Shown here one piece after another: positions 11,480 through 25,000 of a stretch of 64,000 bases of DNA (position 1 is the first letter of the stretch; each line of letters starts with the position of its first letter). The notes beneath the pieces were generated by a model. The model was not told the origin of the DNA. It saw nothing but the letters and a program-made list of their open reading frames with translations, and did not search any database. The position numbers and the translations under genes are program-made. The stretch spans positions 22,955,533 through 23,019,532 of the forward strand of contig CP137680.1 of assembly GCA_037976565.1 (NCBI GenBank), written 5' to 3'. Source of the DNA: Mesocentrotus franciscanus (taxonomy: Eukaryota; Echinodermata; Echinoidea; Camarodonta; Strongylocentrotidae).

Positions 11480-14400
11480 GTAATAGTACACATAGACTAA
11501 TAGTACGGGATCACATGGGAAGGCGAAGGGGGTGACGCGTGGAAAGCGTGGCGGGGCATAGCCTGGCGCTAGCCGGCGAGCGCAAGCAAGTCTGGCGGCG
11601 GTTTTGCCATGCAGGCATTTTAGGTTTTATTTACATTACTCTTCAGGCAGGCAAATGGGTGCCAATTAAGGCTAGGAGGATATCAATTTTCATATTATCA
11701 GTAGCTAGTAGGGGCGCTGGTCCGAGAACAAGGATCGTCCGCACAAACGAGGACCGTCTTCGTAAACACGGACAGACACGTCAGCAAAAATAAGGATTGT
11801 CCCATTTTTCGCTGACAATTCTGATTTTCAATCCGCGTGTTGGGAAAACGAGTTCCCGATGATTTTCTTGATGCATTTTACATTGACTTTGTACAGAGAC
11901 TTTCACGTTATGAGCGATAAATCCTCGGGAAGTCGGACAACCCTTGCCTTGTAAGTAGACGGTGAAGAAGGGGTTTTTTATTATGCGGAATCCGTGTTTT
12001 TCACATCGCCAGAGCGCGGATCTGAAACCTGCAGAGCGCCAAAGAAAAAAAACGTCTGCAGACGATCCTTATTTTTTAGGACGTATTTTGTCCGCATATA
12101 GATCTACGAGGATATCCTCTTTATGCGGACGATCCTCATTCCCGGACCAGCGCCCCTACTGATTATCACCAAGCCCTAAAGTGAAGGCTAAGTAAAATGA
12201 AATACTGTATAAACTTGTTATTTTCGCAAGGGTTCTATTTTCACGAATTTCGCAAATTGCATATTATCGCGAATTTATCAATGCGAAAATATTGGCACAT
12301 CATTCTGGAGCGAGAAAATATCAGCATAAAATTATGTGCTCTCGTCCTGCGCTCTGAATTGCTAGCTACTATAGATAGTAACTGCCTTATGTTCGTAATG
12401 CAATGCTGTAGCCTCCCGCACCGTGCATATATTTCACAGATTGCACGATGCACGCACGTATTCCTCGTACGTACCGGTACGATACTCGGCTTGCTGTACG
12501 TGGTGCGATGGGCAAAAAATCCTGAGAAAATTCTCAAACCACAAAGATATTTATGGTTTTCTTTGAAGGTGTCACTGTGCAACACCCTCTAACGGTGATT
12601 AACTTTAGATTCTCCCAACCGTTTTTCCTTGAAAATAAGACATAAGACAGGCTTTTAAAAATCTTTCAACACTTAAATGTCTGGAATGGTATATAGATCT
12701 AGAGCCAATTCATTGCTTTGTAACGATTTACATTCACCTAAAATGTAATTAAATTTTAAGAATATAGTTGGGAGTATTAAGGAATCGATCAGATCAGTTT
12801 TCCCCAATTTTTATCATTAAATTAATAATGGTCCATTTTCACTCAAACTTTCAGATTATCTTTAAATGTACATCTAGCATTGAAGTCACTACCTTATAGT
12901 TATAACCATTTTCTCTCATCTGAACAATGTTACCAAGTCCCTTTAAAATAAGATGCGTCCAGCCAGTCGGGGAAAATATACGAAGCGGCCATTTTGAAGG
13001 AAAAAAAGCAGGGCCTCCTCCTTCCTATTTTTCAAAAAGGCAGGACGCTAAACATGTTTTTGTTTTTAATGGCCTAAAGAAAATCCCTGTTAAAATGCAA
13101 AGAAGTTAGACTGCCACAGAGTGCCACTATTACCTTTTTATGAGGAGACTATTACTGGAGTTTGCAACAGGGTAAAACAAAAGTAAAAACCCTTTTAGTT
13201 CATAAACTTGTTTGAAAAACATATCTTTATTAAACAATTGTTCTTTCTTCCAACAGCCCACTGAGGAACTCCTCAATGTTCACTATGGTGACCTCAAGGC
13301 TATGAAGTTCTTCCCTGGACTTATCAAGTTCATCTCCGGTGGACCAGTCTTTGCCATGGTAAAAACCTATATACATGTATTTACAATGAAAAGGAGGGAG
13401 GGGTGGAGACTAGGGAAAGTGAACTAAATGAGGAGCAATAATTATACAATTATACAATTGTACAAATAACAAATATTTAAAAAAAGCATTGGGAAATATA
13501 AAAACTAGTTTGGTTATTACCCCTCATTCAAGACACACAGTTGTCCACTTCTACAAATATTTGAAAGAATAAAGCTGTCAAATATTGAACAGACATCAGC
13601 AGAAATAGAGGGGTGCCAAAAGTGATTTGACCCTTGAACCCTAGAAATGTCACTGCATTGTGTGATAACTGCCTTGCGAAGTGAAAACTCAAAGGCCTGT
13701 ATGCTACTCAATCTAAACTAGACACAGGGTTTAGACCTTTGTTCAAAATTGGGTTTAACAAAGGAAGATGGACTGAAATCCTGTTTTCCTTTGTTTAAAG
13801 TGATTTTAGACTCGGGGCAGGGTTGAAATTATTTGAATTAGTAGAATACGGACGATTGATTTGTCTTGAAACTATTAAAAGTAGCCCATGGGAAGAAAAT
13901 ATTCATTTTTACTCGGGACATCCTAAGGTGCTACAAAGGTCTAATAATCATTTGATGATTATTATAAATGATTAGATGATTATTAAACTATAGGGATAGT
14001 AGATGAAATGGGCATTAGACAAACTAGGAATTAGACCAAATGACCAAATGGGTAGTAGACTTATTGGAGATTTCTGTTTACCTGGCTGATGTTTCATTGT
14101 TTGGTTTAATATTTCTTGTTTCATGATCAGGTATGGGAAGGAAAGGATGTCGTGAAGCAGGGTCGTGCAATGCTTGGAGAGACTAACCCCGTGAGTAGAA
14201 ACTATTTCATTTTTATTCAGTTTTTGTATATCATTTTTATAGAAATCACAGAAGAAGTCATAAAGCGAAGATAGAAAGTTGGTTAAAGGGAGAGAAGTAC
14301 AAATTCAAATTGTGTGTGTCTGTTTATAGGGGTAGCGCCGGCTTAAAGCTGTGATCAGGCCCCAAACAGCTTGGGTAACAACCCCAACTTGTGTCCCTGT

Positions 14401-14842
14401 TCCTGATCAAATTGCAGTAATTGAGTTCATTTTAAACAAGCGATACTCCTTGTAAAATCAAGGCAATGCATATATCGGCAATACATTGAAAAAAATAAAT
14501 CCTGGTCATACAGATTGCCCCTCCCTCGTATTTTCGGATGTTATTTATACGAGTGATATCTTGGGTAAAATTTTTCATCTGATTACATTACAAAATTGGT
14601 CTAATACTGTACATGTATTTGTATTACTAGCCTCATGTGATGTCTCCTTCTATTTCCCTTCTTTACAACAGCTCCTTTCAAAGCCTGGCTCCATCCGTGG
14701 TGACTACTCCATTGACCTCGGCCGCAACATCTGCCACGGCTCAGACAGCGTGGAATCGGCCAACAAGGAGATCAACCTCTGGTTTAAGACAGAGGAGGTC
14801 ATGAACTACAAACTCTGCACCCAGGAAAATATTTATGAATAG
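11345..14842 (+). CDS. NME: Nucleoside diphosphate kinase (NME/NDPK group I), complete, 155 aa
   Basis: Four exons (11345-11479, 13257-13358, 14131-14190, 14672-14842), all phase 0, give 45+34+20+56 residues, the normal length of a group I NDPK. The enzyme transfers the gamma phosphate between nucleoside triphosphates and diphosphates through a phospho-histidine. Visible signatures: [18 protein letters not shown] at the N-terminus, HYGDLK and [46 protein letters not shown] with the active-site His at about residue 121, ending in QENIYE. An upstream in-frame Met at 11267 would add a 26-residue hydrophobic leader. I chose 11345 because [11 protein letters not shown] matches the family start, but a targeting leader cannot be excluded. 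The paralogue number (NME1/2 or other) is not resolved. Confidence 0.95.
11699..12161. mobile_element. 463-bp MITE inserted in an older fold-back relic, NME intron 1
   Basis: The inverted ends read CAGTAG..TAGGGGCGCTGGTCCG at the left and CGGACCAGCGCCCCTACTG at the right. The match continues to AGGATCGTCCGCA/TGCGGACGATCCT. ATTAT flanks both ends (11694-11698 and 12162-12166), a plausible 5-bp target duplication. Confidence 0.75.
12200..12330 (+). mobile_element. Partial MITE, ACTGTAAA..TTTTCGCG type
   Basis: ACTGTATAAACTTGTTATTTTCGC and later repeated CGCGAA/TTTTCGC words resemble the complete element at 62364-62585. Only the left part is recognisable here. Confidence 0.5.
13257..13358 (+). 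CDS. NME: NME exon 2
   Basis: The acceptor is TTCCAACAG and the donor is ATG/GTAAAA. It encodes [14 protein letters not shown] through GGPVFAM, which joins directly to exon 1 MMK. Confidence 0.93.
14131..14190 (+). CDS. NME: NME exon 3
   Basis: A 60-nt exon between acceptor TGATCAG and donor GTGAGT, encoding [20 protein letters not shown]. Confidence 0.93.
14672..14842 (+). CDS. NME: NME exon 4 (catalytic His, stop)
   Basis: The acceptor is TTTACAACAG and the stop is TAG at 14840-14842. It carries [12 protein letters not shown] with the phosphoryl-accepting His. The exon is clearly richer in GC than the flanking introns. Confidence 0.93.
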   Translation, partial: LLSKPGSIRGDYSIDLGRNICHGSDSVESANKEINLWFKTEEVMNYKLCTQENIYE

Positions 14843-15924
14843 ATCTAATGCTGTCTGGTCTATACAATTCCTTGTTTAATTTATGTTCCCGATTACAATG
14901 TCACAATGTCATACACAGGGCTTGTATGCCAATATCTTCTTTATATGTCCCTTCCTGGAGAAACTGTGCATGTAAATGCTACGACTACCTACACTAACAT
15001 TTGCAGGATTGGATTTTTTTTGTATTCATGAGAAAAACTGCAATCGATTCCACCACCATTAAAACCTGACATGTTAAAAAGAAGTTTAAAGTAAAGCAAA
15101 GTCCAGTAAAAGAGAATGTAGCCTTGTGCTTGAAAACGAAATATTTTGTGATAGGGAGCTGTGCAATTGGACACCCATAAGTGCCATCGGATTTAAAATT
15201 GTCAAACTTGTTCGACATGTTTCTATCAATAATTGGCCATCACTGCAAAGCTCTATCTAAACTTGCTAATTCTTTATGCACTTATGTTTTCTGTCAAACC
15301 AATTCACCCGACTGGATCTGGATCATAAGCAAAGGATATAATTCTTGATATTTTCTTTATGAATTCCCCTACCTGTATTTAATGGATCAAGACTAGAGTA
15401 CCACAATTGTGTATTCTTTATTATCCCAAGAATTCCTTCATGGTATTCTATAAACAATGGCTGAGCATTCCTGTCAATGTCACCGTAGCTTGCACTATTT
15501 AAAGATAATCATGTGCTCAATGTAATTGTGTTTTAATATATATTTCCACTTGTAGAATGTTATGTTGTGTTTAAAGCACAATTTGATGTAATCTCTGTGC
15601 CTAATTTGAATTTGTGTCTAAGACACAAACCAAAATTCATTCCAAATGGATTCATGTACATTGAGATAGACTACAATGGATTTTGTGTGCAAATGTAGTG
15701 AACTATGATTCTGGAGTACATGTACATATGCCACTAGAAGTGATGCAGATGTGGGAATTTTATCGCTCGGAAAATCTCCAGGAATTTGAAAATGACAGTC
15801 ACAGTATAAACCATAGTCCGCCATTTTTGTTAGATATCTTGTTTATGAGAGAGGAAATACAGGAGAAAGAACACACACAAAATTTGTTGTATTTGGTTTT
15901 CATTTATTTCTTTGTGCTTAGCCA

Positions 15925-16215
15925 CTTCGGATATACTATCTGCACATGGGTAGATAAAGGTCATTTGTACAAAACTGTAGAACCCAACGAGACGACTTCT
16001 CAAAGTTATTTACCGGTAATCATTATTCATATATTCCCTGGCGGTACATTCTATGATACACAGGTGGAAGTATTCTTTTCAAGAGGGCGAACAAAATGTA
16101 TTGATGAAGCACCTCTAAAATTAATTATTCTAAAATGCAAAAAGTAGGAAGTCTCCATGTGTAAAAGATCCGTGGATATTTGGAGGTCATTTGTAGAATT
16201 GCTATCTCTGAAGTG
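15925..16215 (+). repeat. Dispersed repeat, copy 1 of 2
   Basis: Shares GATACTATCTGCACAT, CATTTGTACAAAAC, TTCTATGATACACAG, GTATTCTTTTCAAGAGGGC, GAAGCACCTC and GATCCGTGGATA-like words, in the same order and strand, with 30897-31205. The 154-aa frame across it is not conserved in the other copy. Confidence 0.7.
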
Positions 16216-16949
16216 GCTTATTATGTTGAGATGGTGTGAGAGGTGCTATGTAACATTTTGGGGGTCAATCCATACTGTTCAGGGCCCTGTTGCATAAAAC
16301 TTACCATTGATGGTAACTTTGCCATCAATGGCAACTACCATGGTAACAGGCATAGGCGCCGGAAGTAGTGGGGCAGAGGGGGCAAAACACATTTTCGCCC
16401 CCAAAAGCCCCCCCCCTTGAAAAAAAATCAGCAGTAAGGGAGTCAAAATGGTTTGTATTTTTTAACCTGAAAGAAAATCACATAAAAATTATATTCCATT
16501 CGAAGAAAAGGAAAGTGAGCAGGAATTAAATTTCCTAAACATTCTGCATGCCCCTATATTTTTATCAATGGAGGATTTTATAAAAGCAATACCAAATATC
16601 GTGGAAATATTGTGAGAGGAGGGGAAAGCGTGTGTGTTTTTTATTATAGTGATGAGAAGACATGAGCCCCTGAACACTGGCGTAGGCATACTGATGGTGG
16701 TGGGGGGCAGTTCAAACGTGGTTTATTTCTAATTCGATACCAGTGATTTACAAATGTTGCTGAAATGACATGAATTTGGGAATTTTTTTTGTTGTAAATT
16801 ATACTTTTTTATGCGTTTGTTGGAAAATTACGAATTCCTGAATTTACAGTCGGCAAAAAAATGCTTATTTAGAAGCCTTCATGTCAGGGCCTGCAAGCCC
16901 CCCTCACTTTAAAAAAAAAGAATGTTAAAGAGAAATAGAGAGAACGAAA

Positions 16950-17290
16950 GAATGAGTGACCTGCCAGTGTCACAAATGAGGTATCAAAATATGCTCATCT
17001 GACCGTAATCAAATGCTTAAAACCTCTGAGCCTGCGGGGGCTCCGCCCCCTGGACACCACCAAGGGCCCTCGGGCGGGCCTCTGGATGCCCATCTGACCA
17101 TAATTAAATACCTTAAAACCCCCGAGCTTCCGGGGGCTCAGCCCCCTGGAAACCCCTGCCAATTAGTGACCTGCCAGTGTCACAAAAAGGTATCTAAATA
17201 TGCTTATCTGACCGTAATTTATTGCCTAAAACCCCCGAGCTTCCAGGGGCTCCGCCCCTTGACCCCCGCTGGGGCAAAGCTCCTGGACCC
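16950..17290 (+). repeat. Three diverged GC-rich tandem units
   Basis: Each unit has TATGCTCATCTGACCGTAAT-like sequence followed by CCCGAGCTTCCGGGGGCTC and GCCCCCTGGA. Two copies also carry GTGACCTGCCAGTGTCACAAA. The strong CCCCGAG/GGGGGCTC complementarity would form short hairpins. Confidence 0.65.
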
Positions 17291-17682
17291 CACGTGTGTA
17301 ACGTGTGAATCTTTTAAAGGGAGTTTTGAGCTCTGGTGATGATAGAAATATAGCCTTACAAAATCAAACAAATTGAATCATATCAAACAATGAATTTTGA
17401 AAGAAAGAATAATAAGTTAAACTTACAAAATTAATTTGATAGCAAATGGTTTTTTTGAATTAGCAAACCAGAGGTAATGTTGTTTGGTCTCTTTGGCCTT
17501 CAACGTAAGTTGTCCCTCACATATTTGTGTGTGGTTAACAGCATTACGATTCAGAATGACTTTGATGTAATTTCATCATGAAATTTCATTTTTACCAGAA
17601 CTCTGCATTAGTGCTGCAGTGCTGCTGAGGGGGGATTTTATTTTAAAGTAGTGTTCTGCCACTGAGCACCAATGTAAAGCGA

Positions 17683-17684
<2 letters not shown>

Positions 17685-17719
<35 letters not shown>
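17685..17719 (+). repeat. (AT)n microsatellite
   Basis: A pure AT dinucleotide run in the NME-KLHL intergenic span. Confidence 0.95.
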
Positions 17720-17721
<2 letters not shown>

Positions 17722-18073
17722 GTATATATGTTCTTGAAATTTACTGTCGATAATGGACTACAGACAAAAACCTTTCTACAAAATGCCTCAAATATTTTAT
17801 TACAAAATGCAACTAAACAAATGACATACAAGACCAAAACTTTATATGTCGAAGAAAAAAAAAAGGACATTTATTATTAATTCATCATTTCGACAAATTA
17901 ATATACAAGACGATGGTATCTGTGAATTACACATACATATGCAAGCAGTACATGACATGTACATGGATAAATGCATTATGTGTTTTTTACATTATGCTGA
18001 CATGTAATAAATATTATGACTTCTCAAAACTGAAATATAACCATAATTTTAATAGCACTTTGAAAATTTATGT

Positions 18074-18456
18074 TAAAGGTAAAGACCAGTTTTGGAAACG
18101 CCCCTCTCTCAAAAAAATGAAATGGAAGCTCTCATTACCAATCATGTGAAAGAATATGTTTTGACTAATACGTGATGATACAAATTTTGCCGGGAAACCG
18201 CCTACTAATTGATATATTTGGTAAATTATTATATCTATTGGGACCAAATAGATATCGCACGTGGTCGCGTAGTCCCATATACATCTTTCTGTGTACAGTG
18301 CTTGTAACTTTACCAAGACTGGGCCAAATTTCTTATCATTTTGATGATTCCAGAACCTTGCAGTACACATATGCTAGATGATCAACCTTTTCTGATCGAT
18401 TCCACAACGTTTCTTCCACAATGCAATCGCATGACCAGAACTGGTCTTTATCTTTA
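18074..18456. mobile_element. 383-bp TIR element (TAAAGRTAAAG family)
   Basis: TAAAGGTAAAGACCAGTTTT at the left is mirrored by AACTGGTCTTTATCTTTA at the right with one mismatch. The interior shares ACCAAGACTGGGCCAAATTTC and TCTTTCTGTGTACA with the reverse complement of the element at 47347-47756. Confidence 0.75.
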
Positions 18457-21400
18457 ATATGACAGACATGACTTTTAAGAATGATTGAATGATAATTTCA
18501 TAGCAAGTATAAATCCATGATTTCATATTTGGGAAAATCTATTTGCACTTTGATTGTTTACTTCTTTATAGTCAATACCAAAGTGTACATGTATAAACAA
18601 TGTTACTGATGCTTAATACATAATGCAAGATAGTACAAATACACATGTACTATAAACTATACTAAGCAGCACACAGTCATAATACAAATAAATTGGAATG
18701 GGATTTTATAAAATGGGATCATCGAACAATGTTAAATTATTGGAAAATAGCTTGACAAATAACCAGTTATCAGGAGACACACAAAATGAGGCAAATGGCA
18801 GTTTACTTCAATAGTTTGTCCAATTATTTGCAATTCTTTAAATTGCATAAAATTTGATTTCTGGATGATAATAAATTACACATTATGATTACATACATTT
18901 ACATGTTCTTTATTGTATATTTTACACAAATCAACATCCCCCAAATAGAAATAAATGCTGAAGAGTATACCGGTAGTTGCAAAGCACTCTCTTTATCCAT
19001 TTAAATTCACTCTGATTCAAGGAGCTTCCTCTCTCTAGGGAAGTGAAATGCATTTGCACAGATGTCAATCTTAAGACAGGAAATCAACAAATACCTATCC
19101 CAGATAGGCTTCAACATTTTTAACAAGGTACATGTAGTATGGTGATTAAGGATTCTACACCAAATGTTTTACTTCAGTACAGCGATCGAAAAATATCATT
19201 TCCTCTTAGACAAAGAAATTGTCTGTGTGCTTCTTTTCTCTCCATCAATGCAACATTTAAAGCTAACTAGTGAAATCCCAACCGAGCTGTCATTTGTTTT
19301 CAAGCATGCATAATGAGCATAAGCTTATAAAACGGGTTCCAGAATGTAGCAATCTGTCAAATGACACCACATGATAGTGCATCCTTCTTCCCTACCACGC
19401 CTACAGTGCAAAAAGGACCTATCAAAAAGTGATAATACGTGGCTAAAAGTGATAATGCACGGCTAAGATGTGCGTATGCACGTCTCTGTCGCGTATGAAA
19501 TTAAAGATGTATAGTAGTGGGCTCTCATGGGGAATTCGACACCATTTGGATGTTTACCCAATAACAAGTGTTTTCAATCACCAGGATTAGCCTTCAGTTT
19601 TATGACCACATGCCTGTAATATGTAATGCTCTGCATTTTCCACCAATCGCCCCATATGGAAAAGTCATACACTTCCCTCGTCCGAAGACTCTCCGAGACA
19701 CTAGGGGGTATTTCTTGATGGGACCACGGGTTTGCTGTGTGCGAGACTTGTAAATCCATTGATGGTATTTCCACCAAGTCTGGTGTCGGCGAATTATGAC
19801 CTACTGCACCTGGAAGCTGATTATCACCTCCCTTTAGCGTGCATTGGTTCTGTTTAGCCGCGCTTGTGTGATGTTATTCAACAAAGCAAATGACAGCCTC
19901 AATGACCGTGCAACACCTGGTGTGTTTTTTATCGGGTTTGTTGCTTATTTCTTGACTTTATACTCATACTGTAGACCCATCTTATAAAACGAATAATTTA
20001 TGTTTTGAAGCTTGTGCACGAGGGATATACACTGCAATCCATTAAGTCACAAAGAGCTGGATAATGAACTTGACAAGTCTTGTTTATTATCGGATTGTTA
20101 CTTGACCTGTGTGCACAGTATATTCACGACTGCCCTTGCAAACATGAATTACTTGTTTAATATCATGTGTCATCTTAATGGAAAAACTCAATAATTACAT
20201 TTCTATTAAACATATTCCAAGGATGCTTTGAAAATCATATCATTTGAAAAGATCATCTACTTTTCTTCTGCTTTTGCTTTAGAAAGATTTATTTAAGCTC
20301 TGGGAATTTCCAGATTAATTATTGAAAACATCAGTCATTCATCATTCATCATTGATTTGCTTATGAACTTGGAAATGTAAAACAATTTGCCTTACTACTG
20401 AACTACATGTACATGTACTTCCACACTTCTTATGAATGATCACTGCAGGCCTACATACACATTCATAAATATAAGTTGTCCAGTTGGAGAGCAAAACAAA
20501 AATGCTGAATGTACAGAATATAGATGAAGTTGAATTAATTACAAAATACACATTACACTCCACTTGGCAAGTACAAGCTATTACAAATTAAGCTCCGTTC
20601 ACACACAATGCGGAAACCCATCTAAAAAATAAAATAAAAAAGCACCGCAGCAAATCTTTGCCTGTAAATGAATAACAAGAGACGATATACAGTGGAACCC
20701 TGTCACAACACATTCCTTGTGACCAAGATAGCTCGTTAAATCTTGTTATATCATGGCTAAAAACAATAGAAGAATGACAATGTAATGTATGGACATTCCT
20801 TGAACTAGCCAACAAATTTGAAATTGTTAGCAAATTTCAAGATCTATGCTTATCTTGTTTGATTTTGCAGTGGTGTCTTTTTTTGAGGTGGTTTAGCGCT
20901 TCATGTGTGAATGGACCTTTACCATCGCCTCAATGATAGGAATTGCATACTGGTATCAAATGGAAGAATAGTGAAAGACATGACATCTCGCCTCTTCCTC
21001 AAACTGATATTCATCAGGATATAATTACACAATAATATTAGAAAAAATAGAGCACCATACAGTTATCATAATATATTCAATTAAAAACAATCCATATATG
21101 ACATGTTGGTTGGTTGGTCAAAATAAAATGAATACTGACCAATCCACAATAATACTCAAATAGGTACATAGTGTCCAATCTATACAAGCCACTGCCCTAG
21201 TTACCACTACTATTAAATGAAATACACAAAACTTAAAGATGGCAGTCGTAATTCTGTGTTGGTACAATCTGATGGCAGTATCTATGTGTATGAGAAGAGA
21301 AGTTCTACAGAAATTTATTTCAGGGAACTTCAACAATCTGGAACACTTTGGAACTTTGCAAGGTTTTCTGTGTGCAAGTTTGCACAGTTTCTCTCCTCCT

Positions 21401-21487
21401 GGTGACTAGGAGGTGTGCATTTGCACATGAGGAGATCTGCTATTATTATTTCCTTTGCACGATTAGCCATTCTACAGAAACTCCCAT

Positions 21488-21690
21488 GAGGTGCGATGGC
21501 TCAGTGGTAGAGCAGTGGTCTTGTAACTGGGAGGTCTCGGGTTCGAGATCAAGTTGATGCGCTAGTGTCCTTTGGTAAGACATTAATCCTTATTACCAAG
21601 TCCCCCGAAGAGGGCTTAAAGCCGTCGGTCCCCTGGTTGCTTACTTACAAGCATACACATGCTTTCTTAGCAGTCAGGTAAAACAAACCA
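21488..21690 (+). mobile_element. tRNA-derived SINE (GATGGCTCAGTGGTAGAGC family)
   Basis: The A-box-like TGGCTCAGTGGTAGAGC and B-box-like GGTTCGAGATC are 35-40 bp apart, as in a tRNA head (loosely tRNA-Thr-like). They are followed by the family tail TAATCCTTATTACCAAGTCC. The acceptor stem does not close, so this is not a tRNA gene. It lies just past the KLHL stop codon. Confidence 0.8.
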
Positions 21691-21853
21691 ACAAATAACA
21701 TGACCTTTTAATGGATCTGGACCACTGGCTAATTCTGTAAAGGGTTTCTAGCACTCAGATTTTTTCTGGTCATATCCAACCCTCCTGGAACTTCATCTTG
21801 TTCCTTGTAGATAAAAATTATTTCAAAGAAGTCAATATGATAGACGAGTACAA

Positions 21854-22079
21854 TCAAACGTTCGTAACAGGAATGTTGGTAAGTATTGCGATTCCAACCA
21901 CGGCTCGACTCGTGCCCATGGGTTTGTTCGGGTGCCACTCCCCCGAATGATCGTCGAAAGCCTCCACTGTGTTCAGATAGTGCACCCCGTCATGACCCCC
22001 TACCGCATACATGGTAGACCCCAGGACGCTGACACCATGCCCACTCCGACACTCTAACATTGGAGCCATAAATGTCCAC
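21854..22079 (-). CDS. KLHL exon 10 (kelch 6, stop)
   Basis: The acceptor is CCTCTTCAG and the TGA stop is at 21856-21854. Encodes WTFMAPMLECRSGHG, YAVGGHDGVHYLNTVEAF and the closing strand ending NIPVTNV. Confidence 0.92.
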
Positions 22080-25000
22080 CTGAAGAGGGTAAAAATCATG
22101 GAAGAAAATTTTTGAATGGAAAATTTTAAGAATAAATACCAGAGTAATTATCCTTCTATAAGTTAATTGAAAACTTTGATTGGAGAATACAAATGTGCAA
22201 TAAGGCTTAAGAGGATTACTGGAGAGCAGTAAGGGCATAACTGTGCCAAAATCATCACAAAATTTGTGCACTCTGACGATACTGTAACTTGCCACATTCC
22301 TATTACATACTAGAAATATTACAGAAGTAAAATTCAGTTCCAGGAACCCAAAGTAAACCCAGATATATTAGAATATTGGTGGTAATTTTGTCCTTTTAAC
22401 TGGGTACAATTAAAAGCAGTGTTTTGAAAGTAGCCGGTCTATAAAACAAAAATCTGATAAAACTAAAAGCATCCTGGGCCCTGTCCTCAAAAGAGTTATA
22501 CTTGATCCAGATTGATCACAAGACTTTCAATCAATCACAAAACTTACAAACTTCTATATTTATGTAAATCTTCAGTAGAGACTTGCAATTGATTAATTGT
22601 GATTAATTTGAACAAAATCACAACTCTTTATAACACAGGACCCCTATTCCACTATATTCACTTTTCTCACCTGTCTTCCTCTGGGTAGTATCTTTCGACT
22701 GTGTTGAGGTTTGCCTGGCCATCGTAGCCTCCAGAGGCATACAGTCTGCCCCCTACAGCTCCTAGGCCTCCTCCACCTCTCTTTGAACTCAAACTGGCAA
22801 TGGGTAACCACTGGAAACAAAACCACAGAACAGTTTCATAAAGTCTTAGCATTCCGTAAGATTTGCCTAGATCAAATAATTTGTGTAGATCAAACAATGA
22901 ACATACAAAGATATACCCTCCTGCAATGAAGAGCATGTACCGGTATATAATTGCTCAACCAAATATTTATTCAGGCAACAGCATTATGAATTATTAAAGA
23001 TATGAATCATGAATTATTAAAGATATGAAGTAATGTTAAATGAGGAAATGTGTGCCTGGTTTCAGGCTTTGACCAAAATTCAGGCCGTGTCACTTCTCTG
23101 TTTCGAGCTGTATTTAACTGTATATTGTCTGAGGATACAAACTTTCTACACCTCTTTTTTAATGATGGGAGAAGATTCAATTCTTGTAAAGACATTTTTG
23201 ACTTGCACCCAGTAGACAAAGATTGTAATTGAAAACAAGTCAGAAGAAATCTTGAAACCAGCAGGAGTGAACCTGCCATCTACTGCTTGCCGGGCAGTGA
23301 CTCTACCACCAGGGCATCACTGGTCCATGGCACAGTCACAATGATCTGGAAACGAACACCTCAGCTCTCCCGACTCATTCTGACTTATTAATATTCATGA
23401 TCCGCCATTAGGACAATAGCTTTGAATGTTAGGCTAACAAATAAAAGAAAACCAATTGGTACTCCTCAACTAAAATGAGATGTGCTAGTCGTGTCACAGA
23501 GGGCAATCATACAGTTTCTTACCTTGTTCATCCTGAGCTCGTATTTCTCACATTCCTGAAGATAGAGAGTACCGTTACTACCTCCTGTAGCATACATGCA
23601 GTCATGGAGAGCTGCTACACCTGCATGACGACGTTTACCCTCAAGACTTGCTATCCTTCCTGAATTCACAACATTACAGTGAATAATTTGAATGGATAGA
23701 TAAAAAGAAAGGCATCTTTTGAATGAAATTACCATTCATAAGAAAACATTTGCCAGGAGCAACGTGATCACAAAGGATACATAACTTGTACAAAAAACTG
23801 CTATATGACATCATCATGCAGGAACTGGTAATTATCCAATTTGAAATGAGAAATGATTCACATACTGAATAACATATTTCTTCAATTCGTCTGGGTCATC
23901 TACGGCTTCTACGAACCTATCCCACAAATATTGCACAGTAGGGAATCATTAAAGCTTGAAGGGAAAGTCCACCCCAATATTATGTTTGTTTTAATAGAAG
24001 CAGAAGATTGAAAAGAACAGGTCAGTGAAAGTTTGAGTCATTGAAAGTTTTCTGTACATAAAATGTCATAAACTTTCATTTCCTTCGTTATTGATCACGG
24101 AATAAGATTTTTTCCATACAGGGGTTGTATAGAATCATATTTGCATTTATTATCTAAAGGGTGCATGTATGATTGAACATTTTCTTGAGCGTAAATACAA
24201 ATTTCTGATTTTTCTAGTACAGAGCAAATGGGAGGGGAGCTAGATACGTCACAAGGTTGCCAATTTAATAACAGGGTGAAAAACTATAAACATAACAGAA
24301 GCATGCATTCTGCTGAGTTTTAAAGTGTGTATGTCTCCCAAGTAACTTATATGACTCAGAAATCAAGCCAATTCCCAGTTACTCACAAGTAAAGAATAAA
24401 GATCAAAACATCTTTTGCTATGGTGGTTGTATTTTCCTCTAATTTGATTTCATGCTGCTTTGTTTTTTCTGCAATAATTCTGCAACATTAGTTGAACGAG
24501 CTTCAGAAAGAATCATATTGGAACAAACAAATAGTGCAGAGAAGGAAAAAAGGCATAAAATGGTAGTGTAGTCTACTCACTCCAGCGGTTTGTTCGGGGA
24601 TCATATGCCTCTACTGTATCAAGGACAGTGGACCCATCATAGCCACCCACTGCAAACAGCTGTCTATCAAGAATAGCCACTGAGTGATAGCGTCTGACCT
24701 GGTGCATAGACGCTACTCTATGCCACATCCTGGTGGCTGGGTCAAACATCTCCACTGTGCTCAGGTATTTGCCTCCATCGTTTCCACCTACATGACAAAA
24801 TGCAAGATTTCAAAGAAATAATGAGTTCCAGTGTATATTTTAGTGACTGCAAATCCAGTTCTGATGCTTGAGCTGAAGTGGTTTTACTTTCCAAACAGTA
24901 GTTCTAGGTAAAACAGTGTCATTACAATATAACAAGAGACTTTCAAATGTCAAAAAGAGCATACTAATTAGTCAAGGTTTAAACCCGGACTAAAATTAGA

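Larger units (their letters stand above)
14843..21853. other. Intergenic span and 3' ends of convergent NME and KLHL genes
   Basis: No further coding gene is supported. It includes likely 3' UTR sequence of both genes, a dispersed repeat at 15925-16215, a small hairpin at 16281-16350, a GC-rich repeat cluster at 16950-17290, an (AT)n run at 17685-17719, a TIR element at 18074-18456 and a tRNA-derived SINE at 21488-21690. 18.5-21.4 kb is AT-rich with nothing I can name. Confidence 0.6.

Noticed and set aside
12197..12592. Overlapping 131- and 114-codon ORFs on opposite strands
   Set aside because: They lie over a MITE fragment with TTTTCGCG repeats, have no recognisable protein motifs and sit inside NME intron 1.
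15683..16147. 154-codon plus-strand ORF downstream of NME
   Set aside because: It covers a dispersed repeat whose other copy (30897-31205) does not keep the frame.
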